Positions 30,100-38,984 of a stretch of 44,551 nucleotides of DNA are shown piece after piece. Under the pieces are notes generated by a model. It ran no database searches. It was not told the DNA's origin and was given only the letters and a program-made list of their open reading frames with translations. Each line of letters starts with the position of its first letter. Position 1 is the stretch's first letter. Both the position numbers and the translations under genes were made by a program. This DNA is from Asticcacaulis sp. UBA2476. Its GTDB lineage: Bacteria > Pseudomonadota > Alphaproteobacteria > Caulobacterales > Caulobacteraceae. The DNA is taken from the NCBI GenBank assembly GCA_002342035.1, contig DDPE01000047.1, positions 1 to 44,551 of the forward strand, read 5' to 3'.

Positions 30100-33000
30100 A
30101 TGACCTTAGCAACCCCTGCAACATCCCTATGGCTGGATGACGGCCAGACTGTGTTTGCGCCGACCTATGGCAGCCTTCAGGAAGGCTTCGGCAAATATCT
30201 GGGCGTGTCGAAGGTGGTCGACCTCGGTGCTGCCACGATCAGGTCTGGCCATATCGTCTTCAACCTGACTGAACTCAAGATGACGGCACCAGGTGCGCAG
30301 GAATATTGGGCGATCGTGCAGGGATCGAACACGGCTGATTTCAGCCTGTTCGTGATCGACCTTACGCCCATGACCTCGCTTCAGGTTCTGAACCCGCAGA
30401 TCCCGATCGGTTTTATCAATGTCCATGACCAGATCGTCTACCGCTACATCCGCGTCAAATGGATCGCCCGCAGCCGCGGCGATATCGTAAGCCCTGAAGA
30501 TCATTCCCCGCGCATTGCGGGCCTGGTGTTCTTTAAGCCGGTAGAAGACGTGCCGAGCTTGGCCTTGCATGAACAGATCACCCTGTTCTCAGTCATGCTG
30601 CGTTACAATAAGGAGGTCGCGGAACGGTTCGGTCTATGGCTATTCGGCGAGGCCTGGGGCGGCCCCTTTGGTGACGGCCGCTATCCTATGTCGGACGGCT
30701 ACGGCAATACGCTCTACCTGAAGTGTCCGCGCCAGATCGAGGCCGAAAGCAAGGATTCAACCCCGCTCTATTTCGGGGCGATCGGCGATGGCTATTCGCA
30801 CAAGGCCCGTGAGTTCTTTGCCACCCTTGAGGCTCTTCAGGCCGTCTATCCGTTCGCCAAGTCGCTCGATCAGGAAATGGACTACCTGGCCATCCAGAAG
30901 GCGCTCTACACGCGCATGGAAATCAACAGCCCGCCCATGCAGTATAAATGCTGCAATAATGACGGCGATCCGCAGGAGCCGCTTATTGTGGTCTCCGGCA
31001 AAAATCGCGGCCACCTCAACGGCTCGCTGCTGGACTACATGACCTTTGTCCCGCGCGTTGAAACCGAATATGTCAACGCCAACCGCAATTTCACCGACGA
31101 TACGGGGTGGTACAATTCGCCGGTCTATACCGGTGCATCGATCGTTCATGCGACCTTTGGCGGCGGCAAGGCGGTGATGACTGACCCATTTGGTGGCGAA
31201 GGCGCAGGCGGGTTCGGCAACCCGTTTTACCGGTTCGGTGAGCCGGTCACGATCCAGCCCGGCAACTATGTGATCCGGTGTAAGGGCAAGGCCATCAAGG
31301 GCACCAGCTACAGTCACGGCAATTCAAACCCGCCCTATTTCAGCGTGGGGTTTGCCAATAACCCTGACCTGGAAGGTTATGGGCCAAGTGTCAGCGGCGG
31401 CGCTGATTTCAGTGTCGTCAATGAGCAGCTTTTCGAAATCCGGCGCGAGATCCGGTTCGAAGAGGAAACCTCGACCTACCTGACCTTTACCGGCGGCGGT
31501 TATATCAGCTTTGAGATCACCGAACTGACCCTGACGCCCGTGCTGCTCAACTGCGGCCTCCTGTCGACCCGTGACGGCCAGCCTGACCCCTATCCTCAGC
31601 AGATGTTGATCGGCGGCTTTAAGCTATACGGGCCCGGCGATCATGTTGTGGGGGCCTGGGGCATCCGCCATGACAGCTTTAAAAACAAAGACGGCAACCA
31701 CACAAACTACCATGATGTGCGCGTGTCCGGCTGGGATGCGGGGCTGTACTTCGGCAATGGCGCCTATCTGATCGAGCACCACAACGTCTATCTGATCGGC
31801 AACCGCCGGGGCATCTATATGCCTGCGGGCATCGATAATGCCGGGGAGAATAATAAGTTCTTTGGCGGTCAAATGTCGTCGAACGGTACCAATATCGCCA
31901 ACTTCCATAATGGCGGCTTCACCTTCTATGGCACGGCCTGCGACTATCCCGAAGTGTCGCGCGGGCATGGATCATTTGTCGAAGAAAACAAAGGCCGGAT
32001 CGAGTTCGTATCTGTCCATGCCGAAGGTCACGGCCCCAAGGCCGGTGAGCCGCCGCTGTTTAGGTGCTCCGATCAGGGCTACATCATCTTCAGGGGCGGT
32101 GTGATTCTGCTGTCGCCGGGCATGTCAGAGGCCCCGATCATCGATCTGGATGGCTCAGCGACCGAGCTGATGCTCGATAAGACCCTGCTTTATAATCTAA
32201 TGACCGATACCGGGGAATGGTGCACGCCGACCAGTTCCGGCCGCATCACCGGTTCGCCCTGGTGGGGCCAAAATCCCAATTGTGGGGCGATTCCCTCGCG
32301 CGCGCCGGTCATGGATATTCTGGGCTCGGCCGGTACATTTGAGGATGTGCAGGGGCCGACCGACTATTTCCAGCTTACCGATTTCGGCATCGCGGTCGAA
32401 GGCGGGGTCTATGCGCGCGGCCACCTGGCCAAACAGTATAACCAGTGGCAATCAAACCTGCTGTCGGCCGAGGTCGTCGATGCGCCCGATGCGTCGGGCA
32501 AGTGTCTGCGCGTGCGTAACATGTATAGCATCAGCGACAATGAGCGCGACCTGGTGTTTATGTTCCCGGTCACGGCCGCCGGTCAGCATATCTTCCCGCT
32601 GATCCAGCAATGGTTCCCGCCCGCCATTACCGACTATGGCGGGCCCCAGATTGTGTTCTCAGAGGCCCATAAGTCGAGCGCCTTATCGCTGATCAATGGC
32701 GGGCGCACGGCCGAGTATCCGGGATCAGGCGCGCCGATCACGCCCATCCCGGAAGGCACCAGCCTGACCCTCGGCCTGCCGGCGGAGCCGACCCGTATGT
32801 TCATCAATGCGGCGATCGGCACGGCGTCAAACACCTTTGCCCGGTCGGCTGAAGCTCTGACAGGCGAGAACTATGTCGAGTTCCGCGTCGATGCCATCTC
32901 CGCCCAGAATGGGGGCTTACGCGTCGGGATCACTAACCAGACCAGCCTTTCAGAACTGGGCGCGGCCTTTTCGACGTCCTACGGATCGCCGGAGATCGTG

Positions 33001-33636
33001 AGCGGCATCAATATGGGCTCGCGGGTGCGCTCAAACGGTGTGGATCTTGGCTTTTTTGGCGAGCGCATCAACTGGGCGGTCGGCGATGTCATCGGCATGC
33101 ATGTCAGTACGAAGCGCCGCACGGTGCGTTTCCGCCGCAACAGCGGGCAGTGGACGCCGGAACAAAAGCACTTCCTCGACGGCAACGTCTATCCGGTGAT
33201 CGGCATCCAGTCCGAAGGTGACCGGTTGACGATCAATGGCGGCCGGTCGAACTTTGTCTATGACCCGCCGATCGGGGCAGTACCTGCCGAACAGCGTGCG
33301 TCAGAAGAGGTTGCGGCCTCGACCGGCACCATGCCGCTGTACCGGCGTCTGTTTTGGGTGCGCAAGATCGGTGAGGATGAATATGGTCGCCCGATCATCG
33401 GTAAGCGCACGGTGTTCAAGGCTGACGTGACCTACAACATCCCGCTGGCGGGCGCGCCTGGCTGGGAGCAATGGACGCCCCACACGATGTACGAAAACCT
33501 GACCCGCGACCCGGCCCAAAGCCGGACTATCGGGGCGCCCATATGGGCCACGCACCTCATGTCTATCATTGGCGGCAGCGGCCTTTTTCAACACCGCTCG
33601 TTTTATCTTCGCATTCAGCATGTGAGCCGGATCTAA
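30100..33636 (+). CDS. Large tail spike/fibre with beta-helix-like core and SPRY-like end
   Basis: This 1178-residue protein is probably a receptor-binding or depolymerising spike. Residues 1-150 (EGFGKYLGVSKVVDLGAATI, WAIVQGSNTADFSLFVIDL) are likely the virion attachment domain. Residues about 515-740 have repeated short strand-turn units (GLYFGNGAYLIEHHNVYLIG, RRGIYMPAGIDNAGENNKFF), typical of right-handed beta-helices. About 900-1065 looks like a SPRY/concanavalin-type domain ending in DRLTINGGRSNFVYDPP. That end motif recurs in the protein at 37050. A polysaccharide substrate is likely but unproven; no catalytic pair was assigned. It starts 6 bases after the tip gene. Confidence 0.75.
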   Translation: MTLATPATSLWLDDGQTVFAPTYGSLQEGFGKYLGVSKVVDLGAATIRSGHIVFNLTELKMTAPGAQEYWAIVQGSNTADFSLFVIDLTPMTSLQVLNPQIPIGFINVHDQIVYRYIRVKWIARSRGDIVSPEDHSPRIAGLVFFKPVEDVPSLALHEQITLFSVMLRYNKEVAERFGLWLFGEAWGGPFGDGRYPMSDGYGNTLYLKCPRQIEAESKDSTPLYFGAIGDGYSHKAREFFATLEALQAVYPFAKSLDQEMDYLAIQKALYTRMEINSPPMQYKCCNNDGDPQEPLIVVSGKNRGHLNGSLLDYMTFVPRVETEYVNANRNFTDDTGWYNSPVYTGASIVHATFGGGKAVMTDPFGGEGAGGFGNPFYRFGEPVTIQPGNYVIRCKGKAIKGTSYSHGNSNPPYFSVGFANNPDLEGYGPSVSGGADFSVVNEQLFEIRREIRFEEETSTYLTFTGGGYISFEITELTLTPVLLNCGLLSTRDGQPDPYPQQMLIGGFKLYGPGDHVVGAWGIRHDSFKNKDGNHTNYHDVRVSGWDAGLYFGNGAYLIEHHNVYLIGNRRGIYMPAGIDNAGENNKFFGGQMSSNGTNIANFHNGGFTFYGTACDYPEVSRGHGSFVEENKGRIEFVSVHAEGHGPKAGEPPLFRCSDQGYIIFRGGVILLSPGMSEAPIIDLDGSATELMLDKTLLYNLMTDTGEWCTPTSSGRITGSPWWGQNPNCGAIPSRAPVMDILGSAGTFEDVQGPTDYFQLTDFGIAVEGGVYARGHLAKQYNQWQSNLLSAEVVDAPDASGKCLRVRNMYSISDNERDLVFMFPVTAAGQHIFPLIQQWFPPAITDYGGPQIVFSEAHKSSALSLINGGRTAEYPGSGAPITPIPEGTSLTLGLPAEPTRMFINAAIGTASNTFARSAEALTGENYVEFRVDAISAQNGGLRVGITNQTSLSELGAAFSTSYGSPEIVSGINMGSRVRSNGVDLGFFGERINWAVGDVIGMHVSTKRRTVRFRRNSGQWTPEQKHFLDGNVYPVIGIQSEGDRLTINGGRSNFVYDPPIGAVPAEQRASEEVAASTGTMPLYRRLFWVRKIGEDEYGRPIIGKRTVFKADVTYNIPLAGAPGWEQWTPHTMYENLTRDPAQSRTIGAPIWATHLMSIIGGSGLFQHRSFYLRIQHVSRI

Positions 33637-33639
33637 TCC

Positions 33640-35568
33640 ATGGCAGCCCCTTCGATACTCAATAGCTCATCGGCCAATACGACCGGTGGCGTGACTGTCC
33701 CTGACCTGAGCTGGTCACATACGGTTGGCGCCGGGACTGACCGGGTTCTGATCGTACTGCCGTTTGCCGAATCCGGCGTCGGCACCCCCAGCTATTCCGG
33801 CGTTACCTATGGCGGGGTGGCTCTGGAGTGGATCGACACAGCACTGACGACCGAAGGGTCGAACGCAATCGTGACCGAGGCGTGGATTATGTACGACCCG
33901 CCCGAAGGATCGGCCAGCATTGCGGTCACGGGCGCCACAGCGTCACAGGCCGGGGCTCTGGCACTGACCATCGCGGGGGCCAACCAGACCCTGCCTGAAG
34001 CTGTTGTGAAGACCAATATCACGGCCGATGGTACGGCCATCGCCCAGAACATCACGACCGCGACCCCTGACGCCTTGGTTCTGGCCTTTGCGGCGACCAA
34101 TATCGAGGCTGACCTGAGCATCGCCAGTGGCGCCACCGAAGTCGTGCAGGCCATCGGGGTTAATGGCGGCGGCGGATGTACGGGCGCGGTCGCCAGCCAT
34201 GATCTGGCGGCAGCCGGGGCGCATACCGTCAACTGGACGTCGGCCGCGACCTATGGGCGGGTTAGCGCCCTGATTATGTCGATCGTACCCGCCGGAACGC
34301 CGGTGCTGACCATCGCCGATATCGCCAATAAGCGGGTGATCCAACGCGAAACCCTGACTACCGGTGATGTGCCGATCTCTGGCACCGCCCCCGGCGCCGA
34401 TAGTGTCGAGGCCCGCATCATGCAGGGTGCAACCGAGGTGGTCGGCTGGACTGACATTCCGATGTCAGGCGATAGTTTCAATGCGACCCTGAACGATGTG
34501 CCGGTGGGTGAGGGCTATCATTTTGAGGTGCGCACCAAGGATTCGGGCGGCACGGTTCTGCTCACCCGTATCGGCAGCAATGTCTGGTCGATCGGGCGGG
34601 TTATCCTGATCGCTGGATCATCAACAGCCGACCGCTGGTTCACCGACTATCCGGAAGAAACCGTGCCGTCGGCCCTGATCTATAAGTTTGATGGCGGCTG
34701 GTCGAATTTGGAATGGGGATCTGCTGCCATCGGGTTTTGCAATCGGCTTCTGGCCCGTGAACCGGGCGTGCCGATCGGCCTGATCGATACCGGCGTGTCA
34801 GGGTCAAACCTGTCGTCCTGGGCGATCGCGAGTAATTCGGAATATACGGCCTGCAAAGCCCTGACCCTGGCGGCGGGCGGCATCCTTGAGGCCATCGTTT
34901 GCCATGTCGGATCAAACGACGCTCGCAATGAGACCGTGGCCAGTGTGGCGGCTCATGAGCTGCTGTATCGCCAGCTTATCACCAATATGCGGGCGGACTT
35001 TGCCTCTTCCTCTGTTGTGCCGGCGCTGCCGGTCATCCTGACCGGATGCCAGCGCGCGCAGCTTGAGCCGTCGTCGTCGGATGTGCATTGGGCCCGTGCC
35101 CGCGCGGCCGAGCAGAATGTCGCGGATGACATCGGCAACCGGCTGGGCGCCACCGTCATCGACCTGATTCTGGAAGGTGACCAGGTGCACCTGGCGTCGG
35201 GCGATATGAACACCATGGGGCGGCGCGCCGCGGCGGTCTATGCGGCGTTCATGGGCGATGATGTTGACTGGCGCGGCCCTAAGATGACCTCGGTCAGCTA
35301 CCGGCCTGATACTGGCATTGCGCTCGTGTTTTTCGAGCTGCTCGACGGCACGTCCCTATGCGGCCGGACATCACTGAGCGGTATCACAGGCTTCAGCTAC
35401 TCCACCAATGGCTTTGCGTCTTACACGGCCATCACTGGCAGCATCATCGGTACGCAGGTGGTGCAGCTTAATCTGCCGACCGGGCTGTCGGCCGTCGCGG
35501 TGGCCTATGGCTACGGCACCAATCCTGACCGTTCAAACGCGCTGTTCTGCAACGCGACCGCACCCTAG
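33640..35568 (+). CDS. Tail-associated SGNH-family esterase
   Basis: This is a 642-residue protein. Residues 1-215 form a beta-sandwich-like domain (VTVPDLSWSHTVGAGTDRVL), residues about 220-315 an Ig-like domain, and 320-540 an SGNH hydrolase. The blocks are visible: GSSTADRW (nucleophile Ser328 in G-S-S), Gly in GVSGSN (about 385-390), GSND at 424-427 (oxyanion Asn426) and D514-x-x-H517 (catalytic Asp/His). This subgroup includes sialate and acetylxylan O-acetylesterases. The likely role is to deacetylate the host surface polysaccharide during adsorption. The C-terminal 100 residues are strand-rich. Family good, substrate unknown. Confidence 0.83.
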   Translation: MAAPSILNSSSANTTGGVTVPDLSWSHTVGAGTDRVLIVLPFAESGVGTPSYSGVTYGGVALEWIDTALTTEGSNAIVTEAWIMYDPPEGSASIAVTGATASQAGALALTIAGANQTLPEAVVKTNITADGTAIAQNITTATPDALVLAFAATNIEADLSIASGATEVVQAIGVNGGGGCTGAVASHDLAAAGAHTVNWTSAATYGRVSALIMSIVPAGTPVLTIADIANKRVIQRETLTTGDVPISGTAPGADSVEARIMQGATEVVGWTDIPMSGDSFNATLNDVPVGEGYHFEVRTKDSGGTVLLTRIGSNVWSIGRVILIAGSSTADRWFTDYPEETVPSALIYKFDGGWSNLEWGSAAIGFCNRLLAREPGVPIGLIDTGVSGSNLSSWAIASNSEYTACKALTLAAGGILEAIVCHVGSNDARNETVASVAAHELLYRQLITNMRADFASSSVVPALPVILTGCQRAQLEPSSSDVHWARARAAEQNVADDIGNRLGATVIDLILEGDQVHLASGDMNTMGRRAAAVYAAFMGDDVDWRGPKMTSVSYRPDTGIALVFFELLDGTSLCGRTSLSGITGFSYSTNGFASYTAITGSIIGTQVVQLNLPTGLSAVAVAYGYGTNPDRSNALFCNATAP

Positions 35569-35580
35569 GGGACTATAAAC

Positions 35581-35946
35581 ATGAAACCTAAACTCTTCCC
35601 CCTTCAGATCGATCAGGGGGCGCTCTTTACCCGTGGCTTCAGGCTGAAAAGCCACGGCGCACCGCTTGACCTGAACGGCTATACGGCCCGGCTTCAGATC
35701 CGCGCGAAGGCCGATGAAACGTCGCCGGTACTGCTCGATCTCGCTGTCGGTTCTGGCTTGTCGATCGATATTCCTAACGCCCGCATCCTGATCCAAGTCA
35801 GCGGCAAGGCGGAGGCTGACCCGTCCACGGCTGACCTTAGTTTCGATCGCGCCGTCTATGACCTGAAGATCATTAGTCCGGAAGGCGAGCCGCAAAAGAT
35901 CGTGGGCGGGTCGGTGCATTATGTGAAGGCGGTGACCCATGTGTGA
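35581..35946 (+). CDS. Small virion adaptor protein (BppU-N-terminal-like)
   Basis: This 121-residue, all-beta protein has the arrangement LDLNGYTARLQIRAKADETS, LSIDIPNARILIQVS, RAVYDLKIISPEGEPQKIVGG (sequences abbreviated as short segments). It resembles small phage proteins, related to the BppU N-terminal domain, that lie before tail-fibre genes and anchor appendages to the tip. A GGGG site precedes the ATG. It overlaps the next gene by 8 bases. Probable structural adaptor, by pattern. Confidence 0.65.
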   Translation: MKPKLFPLQIDQGALFTRGFRLKSHGAPLDLNGYTARLQIRAKADETSPVLLDLAVGSGLSIDIPNARILIQVSGKAEADPSTADLSFDRAVYDLKIISPEGEPQKIVGGSVHYVKAVTHV

Positions 35947-36241
35947 GCCCTGCGACTTAGAGATCGAGCTGGAAGACCCGGATTACGTCATTCCGGTGCT
36001 TCAGGGGGGGAAGGGCGATCCCGGCCCGCCAGGATCTGCGGGCGGTAGCCGCTACACCCACACCCAATCGTCACCGTCGGCAAGCTGGGTCGTCAACCAC
36101 AATATGGGCGTCTATCCGGCGGCCGTATCGGTGCTGTCGTCCGGCCGTGTCGAGGTCGAGGCCACCGTCACCCACAACTCCCTCAACCAGCTCACCGTGA
36201 GCTTTGCCGCGCCGTTCACCGGCTCGGTCGAAATCGTTTAA
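35939..36241 (+). CDS. Short tail-fibre protein with collagen-like stretch
   Basis: This 100-residue protein has an acidic N-terminus with two early cysteines (C2, C5), a short collagen-like linker (GGKGDPGPPGSAGG, about residues 23-36) and a C-terminal strand-rich domain of about 60 residues. That domain has WVVNHNMGVYPAAVSVL and NQLTVSFAAPFTGSVEI. It resembles the last 65 residues of the next protein (VTVKFAAAP...VVVTG), so the two appear to share a C-terminal fold. Probable fibre tip or appendage. Confidence 0.68.
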   Translation: MCEPCDLEIELEDPDYVIPVLQGGKGDPGPPGSAGGSRYTHTQSSPSASWVVNHNMGVYPAAVSVLSSGRVEVEATVTHNSLNQLTVSFAAPFTGSVEIV

Positions 36242-36258
36242 TCAAAGGAGGCCCTTAG

Positions 36259-37050
36259 ATGGCTACTAAAGTTCTTTCTGACCGCGATCACGACAGCGTC
36301 GCGCGTATACTTAACCTGCCCGCCCCGGCTTCGGCGGCTGAACCTGCCACCAAGGCCTATGTCGACAGTGCGGTCGAAGGGCTGGCGTGGAAGGATTCGG
36401 CGCGGGTCGCCACCACGGCGAACCTCAATCTGGCTGCACCGGGTGCGTCGATCGACGGCATTACCATGGTCGCCAATGATCGGGTGCTGGTAAAAAACCA
36501 GACGTCGCAGCCTGAAAACGGCACCTATATCTGGAATGGTGCGGCCGTGCCGATGACGCGGTCGGCGGACATGTCGACGGCCGATGAACTGGAACAGGCG
36601 GTGATCGGTGTCGAAGAGGGCACCTCGGCCGGATCTACCTTCCGCCAGACCACGGTCAACTTCACCTTGGGGTCGGGGAATGTGGTCTTTGCCGCCTTTG
36701 GCACCAGTGCGCCAGCCGCGTCGGAAAGCACGGCGGGAATTGCGGAAATCGCCACTCAGGCGGAAGTCGATGCCGGTACCGATGATGCCCGCTTCATGAC
36801 GCCTGCCAAGTTCGCGGGGTCGTCCCTGCGGCTGAAGAAATATGCCGTCCTGATCGGGGATGGTTCGGCGACCAGCTACACGGTCACCCACAGCCTCAAC
36901 ACCCGCGATGTCACGGTGGCCATCTATCGCAACAGCGGCAACTATGATGAGGTTATTGCCGACGTCGAACACACCTCGGTCAATGCCGTGACGGTCAAAT
37001 TTGCGGCGGCCCCGGCGTCGAATGCCTTCCGCGTGGTGGTGACGGGCTAA
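36259..37050 (+). CDS. Tail fibre protein
   Basis: This 263-residue protein has landmarks frequent in phage fibres: EPATKAYVDSAVEGLAWKDS at about 29-48, the NDRVLVKNQTSQPENGTYIW segment (about 73-92), and STAGIAEIATQAEVDAGTDD with FMTPAKFA (about 156-185). The first part is a virion-binding or shaft domain; the last 65 residues form a strand domain shared with the previous protein. AAAGGAGG precedes the ATG by 7 bases. It overlaps the next gene by one base. Confidence 0.8.
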   Translation: MATKVLSDRDHDSVARILNLPAPASAAEPATKAYVDSAVEGLAWKDSARVATTANLNLAAPGASIDGITMVANDRVLVKNQTSQPENGTYIWNGAAVPMTRSADMSTADELEQAVIGVEEGTSAGSTFRQTTVNFTLGSGNVVFAAFGTSAPAASESTAGIAEIATQAEVDAGTDDARFMTPAKFAGSSLRLKKYAVLIGDGSATSYTVTHSLNTRDVTVAIYRNSGNYDEVIADVEHTSVNAVTVKFAAAPASNAFRVVVTG

Positions 37051-37697
37051 TGGTTCGGTATTTGGGGGCCGCTGGCAAGGCGGCCCGCTATCTGGGCACC
37101 CGTGCCGATTCCGCCCTCTATCTGGGTGCAGATAGCCTGTGGCCTGCGGCCGGGGCGGCCCTGACGTTCGATCCGGCCACGACCGATCCAGCAATCACCC
37201 TGTCGAACGGCAATCGCACTGCGGCGAATGGCGGGGGCGGCGGTGAGCTGATCCCAGCCAATACCAGCCTGATCCTGCGCGGTAAGAAATACATCGAAGT
37301 CACTATCAACCAAATCGCCTTCAACAATTCGTCGCAGGGTGTCGGCCTCTCGGCCGGGGCAAAGGGCGAAGAGACGCCTTATGTGGCCATCTTCTCGCCG
37401 GAAAACTCATCGGGGGCTTACCTCATCGTCAATGGCGAACTGGTCGGGCAGTACGCCGCCGGAACTTACTGGTTCAATACGGTCGTGGTGTCACTCGCCT
37501 ATGACGCCGATGCTCAGACGGTGATGTTCTGCGTCAATGGCGGGTCATGGACGTCCGCGATATCGACGGCCTCGGTCGGCGCGGATCTGCTGCTGTGGTG
37601 CAACATCGTACTTACCAATGATCGGATGACCATCAACGGCGGATCATCGGCTTTCGCCTTCACACCTCCGACCGGATACAGCGGCCCGGAAGTCTAG
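37050..37697 (+). CDS. SPRY-like fibre-associated protein
   Basis: This 215-residue protein begins with repeats of an (A/R)YLG motif (VRYLGAAGKAARYLGTRADSALYLG), then a jelly-roll-like domain (about 45-215) with KKYIEVTINQIAF, GVGLSAGAK, VSLAYDADAQTVMFCVNGG and an end DRMTINGGSSAFAFTPP. Order and end motif match the SPRY-like C-terminal part of the spike at 30100, so the domain appears twice in this virus. SPRY-type folds bind proteins or glycans; here receptor binding is inferred. It starts at the stop of the fibre gene (TAATG). Confidence 0.72.
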   Translation: MVRYLGAAGKAARYLGTRADSALYLGADSLWPAAGAALTFDPATTDPAITLSNGNRTAANGGGGGELIPANTSLILRGKKYIEVTINQIAFNNSSQGVGLSAGAKGEETPYVAIFSPENSSGAYLIVNGELVGQYAAGTYWFNTVVVSLAYDADAQTVMFCVNGGSWTSAISTASVGADLLLWCNIVLTNDRMTINGGSSAFAFTPPTGYSGPEV

Positions 37698-37706
37698 GAA
37701 CATCAC

Positions 37707-38330
37707 ATGCTCACCAAATTTAAACTTTACGCCGCGGTGGCTGCCGTCGGTGTCAGCCTCCTTGCGGCCTCGACCTTCGGCGCGTGGACCTGGGGCAACC
37801 ACATCAAGCTTCAGGCGGCGAAAGTCACCGCCCTGAAGGATAGCACCATCGCATCTCAGGTCGACACGATCCGCCATAAGGACACGGTCATCATGGCCAG
37901 AAACTGGCAGATCGTCGGCCTTCAGACGCAGCTCGATCAGGCCAAGGCCTCGGCGGCGGCTGATGCCCGCCTCATTACCAAAACTCGAACAATGGAGGAT
38001 GTCCGTGACCGGATTATCAACAACGCCCGCGCTCAGGCTGGGCTGGACGCGCCTGTCGATCCTGAGTTGTTGCTTGGCCTGCGCGCTGCTTGGTGCGGCC
38101 TGTATGACGAAACCGAAACCTTGCCCGCCTCCGGAGCAGGTGCCGGTGCCGTACCTGGTGCGGCCGGAAGTGCCGGCGTCGGCGACTGTGCCCAGACGCC
38201 CCCCGCCCAAGCTATCGTGACCAAGGCCGATTTTATCCAGTGGTGGACCAGTGATCAGGTCGAAAGCATCGTCGTGGATCTGCGGCGGGAGGAATTAGTG
38301 CAGCTTATGAAAGGGCAGCCGCGTGAGTGA
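37707..38330 (+). CDS. Inner-membrane spanin (Rz-like)
   Basis: This 207-residue protein has an N-terminal membrane anchor (about residues 7-30, KLYAAVAAVGVSLLAASTFG), then a long helical periplasmic domain (about 31-125, with LQTQLDQAKASAAADARLIT) typical of Rz. It should span the periplasm with its nested partner Rz1 (38005) and fuse the two membranes in the last step of lysis. A Gly/Ala-rich segment (about 140-155) is the region read in the other frame by Rz1. Alternative: any small Rz/LysB-like protein; the nested lipoprotein gene makes the call strong. Confidence 0.85.
   Translation: MLTKFKLYAAVAAVGVSLLAASTFGAWTWGNHIKLQAAKVTALKDSTIASQVDTIRHKDTVIMARNWQIVGLQTQLDQAKASAAADARLITKTRTMEDVRDRIINNARAQAGLDAPVDPELLLGLRAAWCGLYDETETLPASGAGAGAVPGAAGSAGVGDCAQTPPAQAIVTKADFIQWWTSDQVESIVVDLRREELVQLMKGQPRE
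38005..38220 (+). CDS. Outer-membrane spanin lipoprotein (Rz1-like), nested out of frame in Rz
   Basis: A reading frame inside the Rz-like gene, in a different phase, gives 71 residues with a signal peptide (WTRLSILSCCLACALLGAAC) and a lipobox-like end GAAC at residues 30-33, a little atypical at position -3. The mature part of 39 residues is proline-rich (KPKPCPPPEQVPVPYLV, PRRPPP), the classic Rz1 composition. A GGAGG at 37994-37998 is well spaced for the GTG at 38005; an ATG at 37999 is directly adjacent to it and less likely. The product would be anchored in the outer membrane and bind the Rz C-terminus. Confidence 0.82.
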   Translation: MTGLSTTPALRLGWTRLSILSCCLACALLGAACMTKPKPCPPPEQVPVPYLVRPEVPASATVPRRPPPKLS

Positions 38331-38721
38331 TAAATCGTTTTTTTCAGAACCTTGGTTTGCCAAGGCCTTGGCGGTAGCAACCGCCCATGCTGCGGCGTTT
38401 GCAGGCGCGGTCATGTCCCTGGCCTTTGTCGGGCAGTTGTCTGTCAAAGGCAGGGTGGTGGCCGTCATTGTGGGGTTTGTGACGGCCGTATTCGTCGCGC
38501 CGTTTCTGTCGCTCCTGATCGGCCATATGTTCTTCGACAAGGCCATTCCGGATGAGATGCGGTCAGGGATCATGTACCTGCTGTCGCTTTTTGCCATGAC
38601 CATACTGCCGCCGTTGCTGAAATTCGCGCAGAAATTGGCGGGTGATCCTCTGGGCGTGCTGTCGGCCCTGCTGCCGCGCGGCCCGTCGCCGTCAGGCCCA
38701 GATCAGGGAGGCGGCGCATGA
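38323..38721 (+). CDS. Holin-like protein with three membrane segments
   Basis: This 132-residue protein has membrane segments at about 14-36, 43-68 and 82-100 and a short hydrophilic, proline-rich C-terminus, which fits a class I-type holin. It starts at a GTG overlapping the Rz stop, with AAGGG before it. It should open the inner membrane at a set time to release the endolysin. Which of the two membrane proteins here is holin and which antiholin cannot be told from sequence. Confidence 0.7.
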   Translation: MSDKSFFSEPWFAKALAVATAHAAAFAGAVMSLAFVGQLSVKGRVVAVIVGFVTAVFVAPFLSLLIGHMFFDKAIPDEMRSGIMYLLSLFAMTILPPLLKFAQKLAGDPLGVLSALLPRGPSPSGPDQGGGA

Positions 38722-38984
38722 TTACCAACATCCTGCTTATTGTGGGGGCGTGTTGGGGGCTGACGATCCTTGGGCTGATCGTCTTTATTCTTCTGAAGTA
38801 TCCAAAGTTACCGCTGCCCGATCGTGTCGGTCTCGCCATGCTGGCGTCAGGGATCGTGTGGGGCGGCGTCGATCGGGTGCGCGCGGCCGACTTCGGGCTG
38901 GGCGATCTGATCATGTTGGCGGGCATCGCCATAACTCTTTGGCGCTTCGGCGTCTGCAATCCTAAAATCGGAGCGATAAAATGA
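38718..38984 (+). CDS. Second small membrane protein of the lysis cassette
   Basis: This 88-residue protein has membrane segments at about 3-26, 37-50 and 62-77. It overlaps the holin-like gene and the endolysin gene by 4 bases each, so all are translated together. It may be the antiholin, a second holin or a pinholin-like protein. No family was recognised. Confidence 0.65.
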   Translation: MITNILLIVGACWGLTILGLIVFILLKYPKLPLPDRVGLAMLASGIVWGGVDRVRAADFGLGDLIMLAGIAITLWRFGVCNPKIGAIK

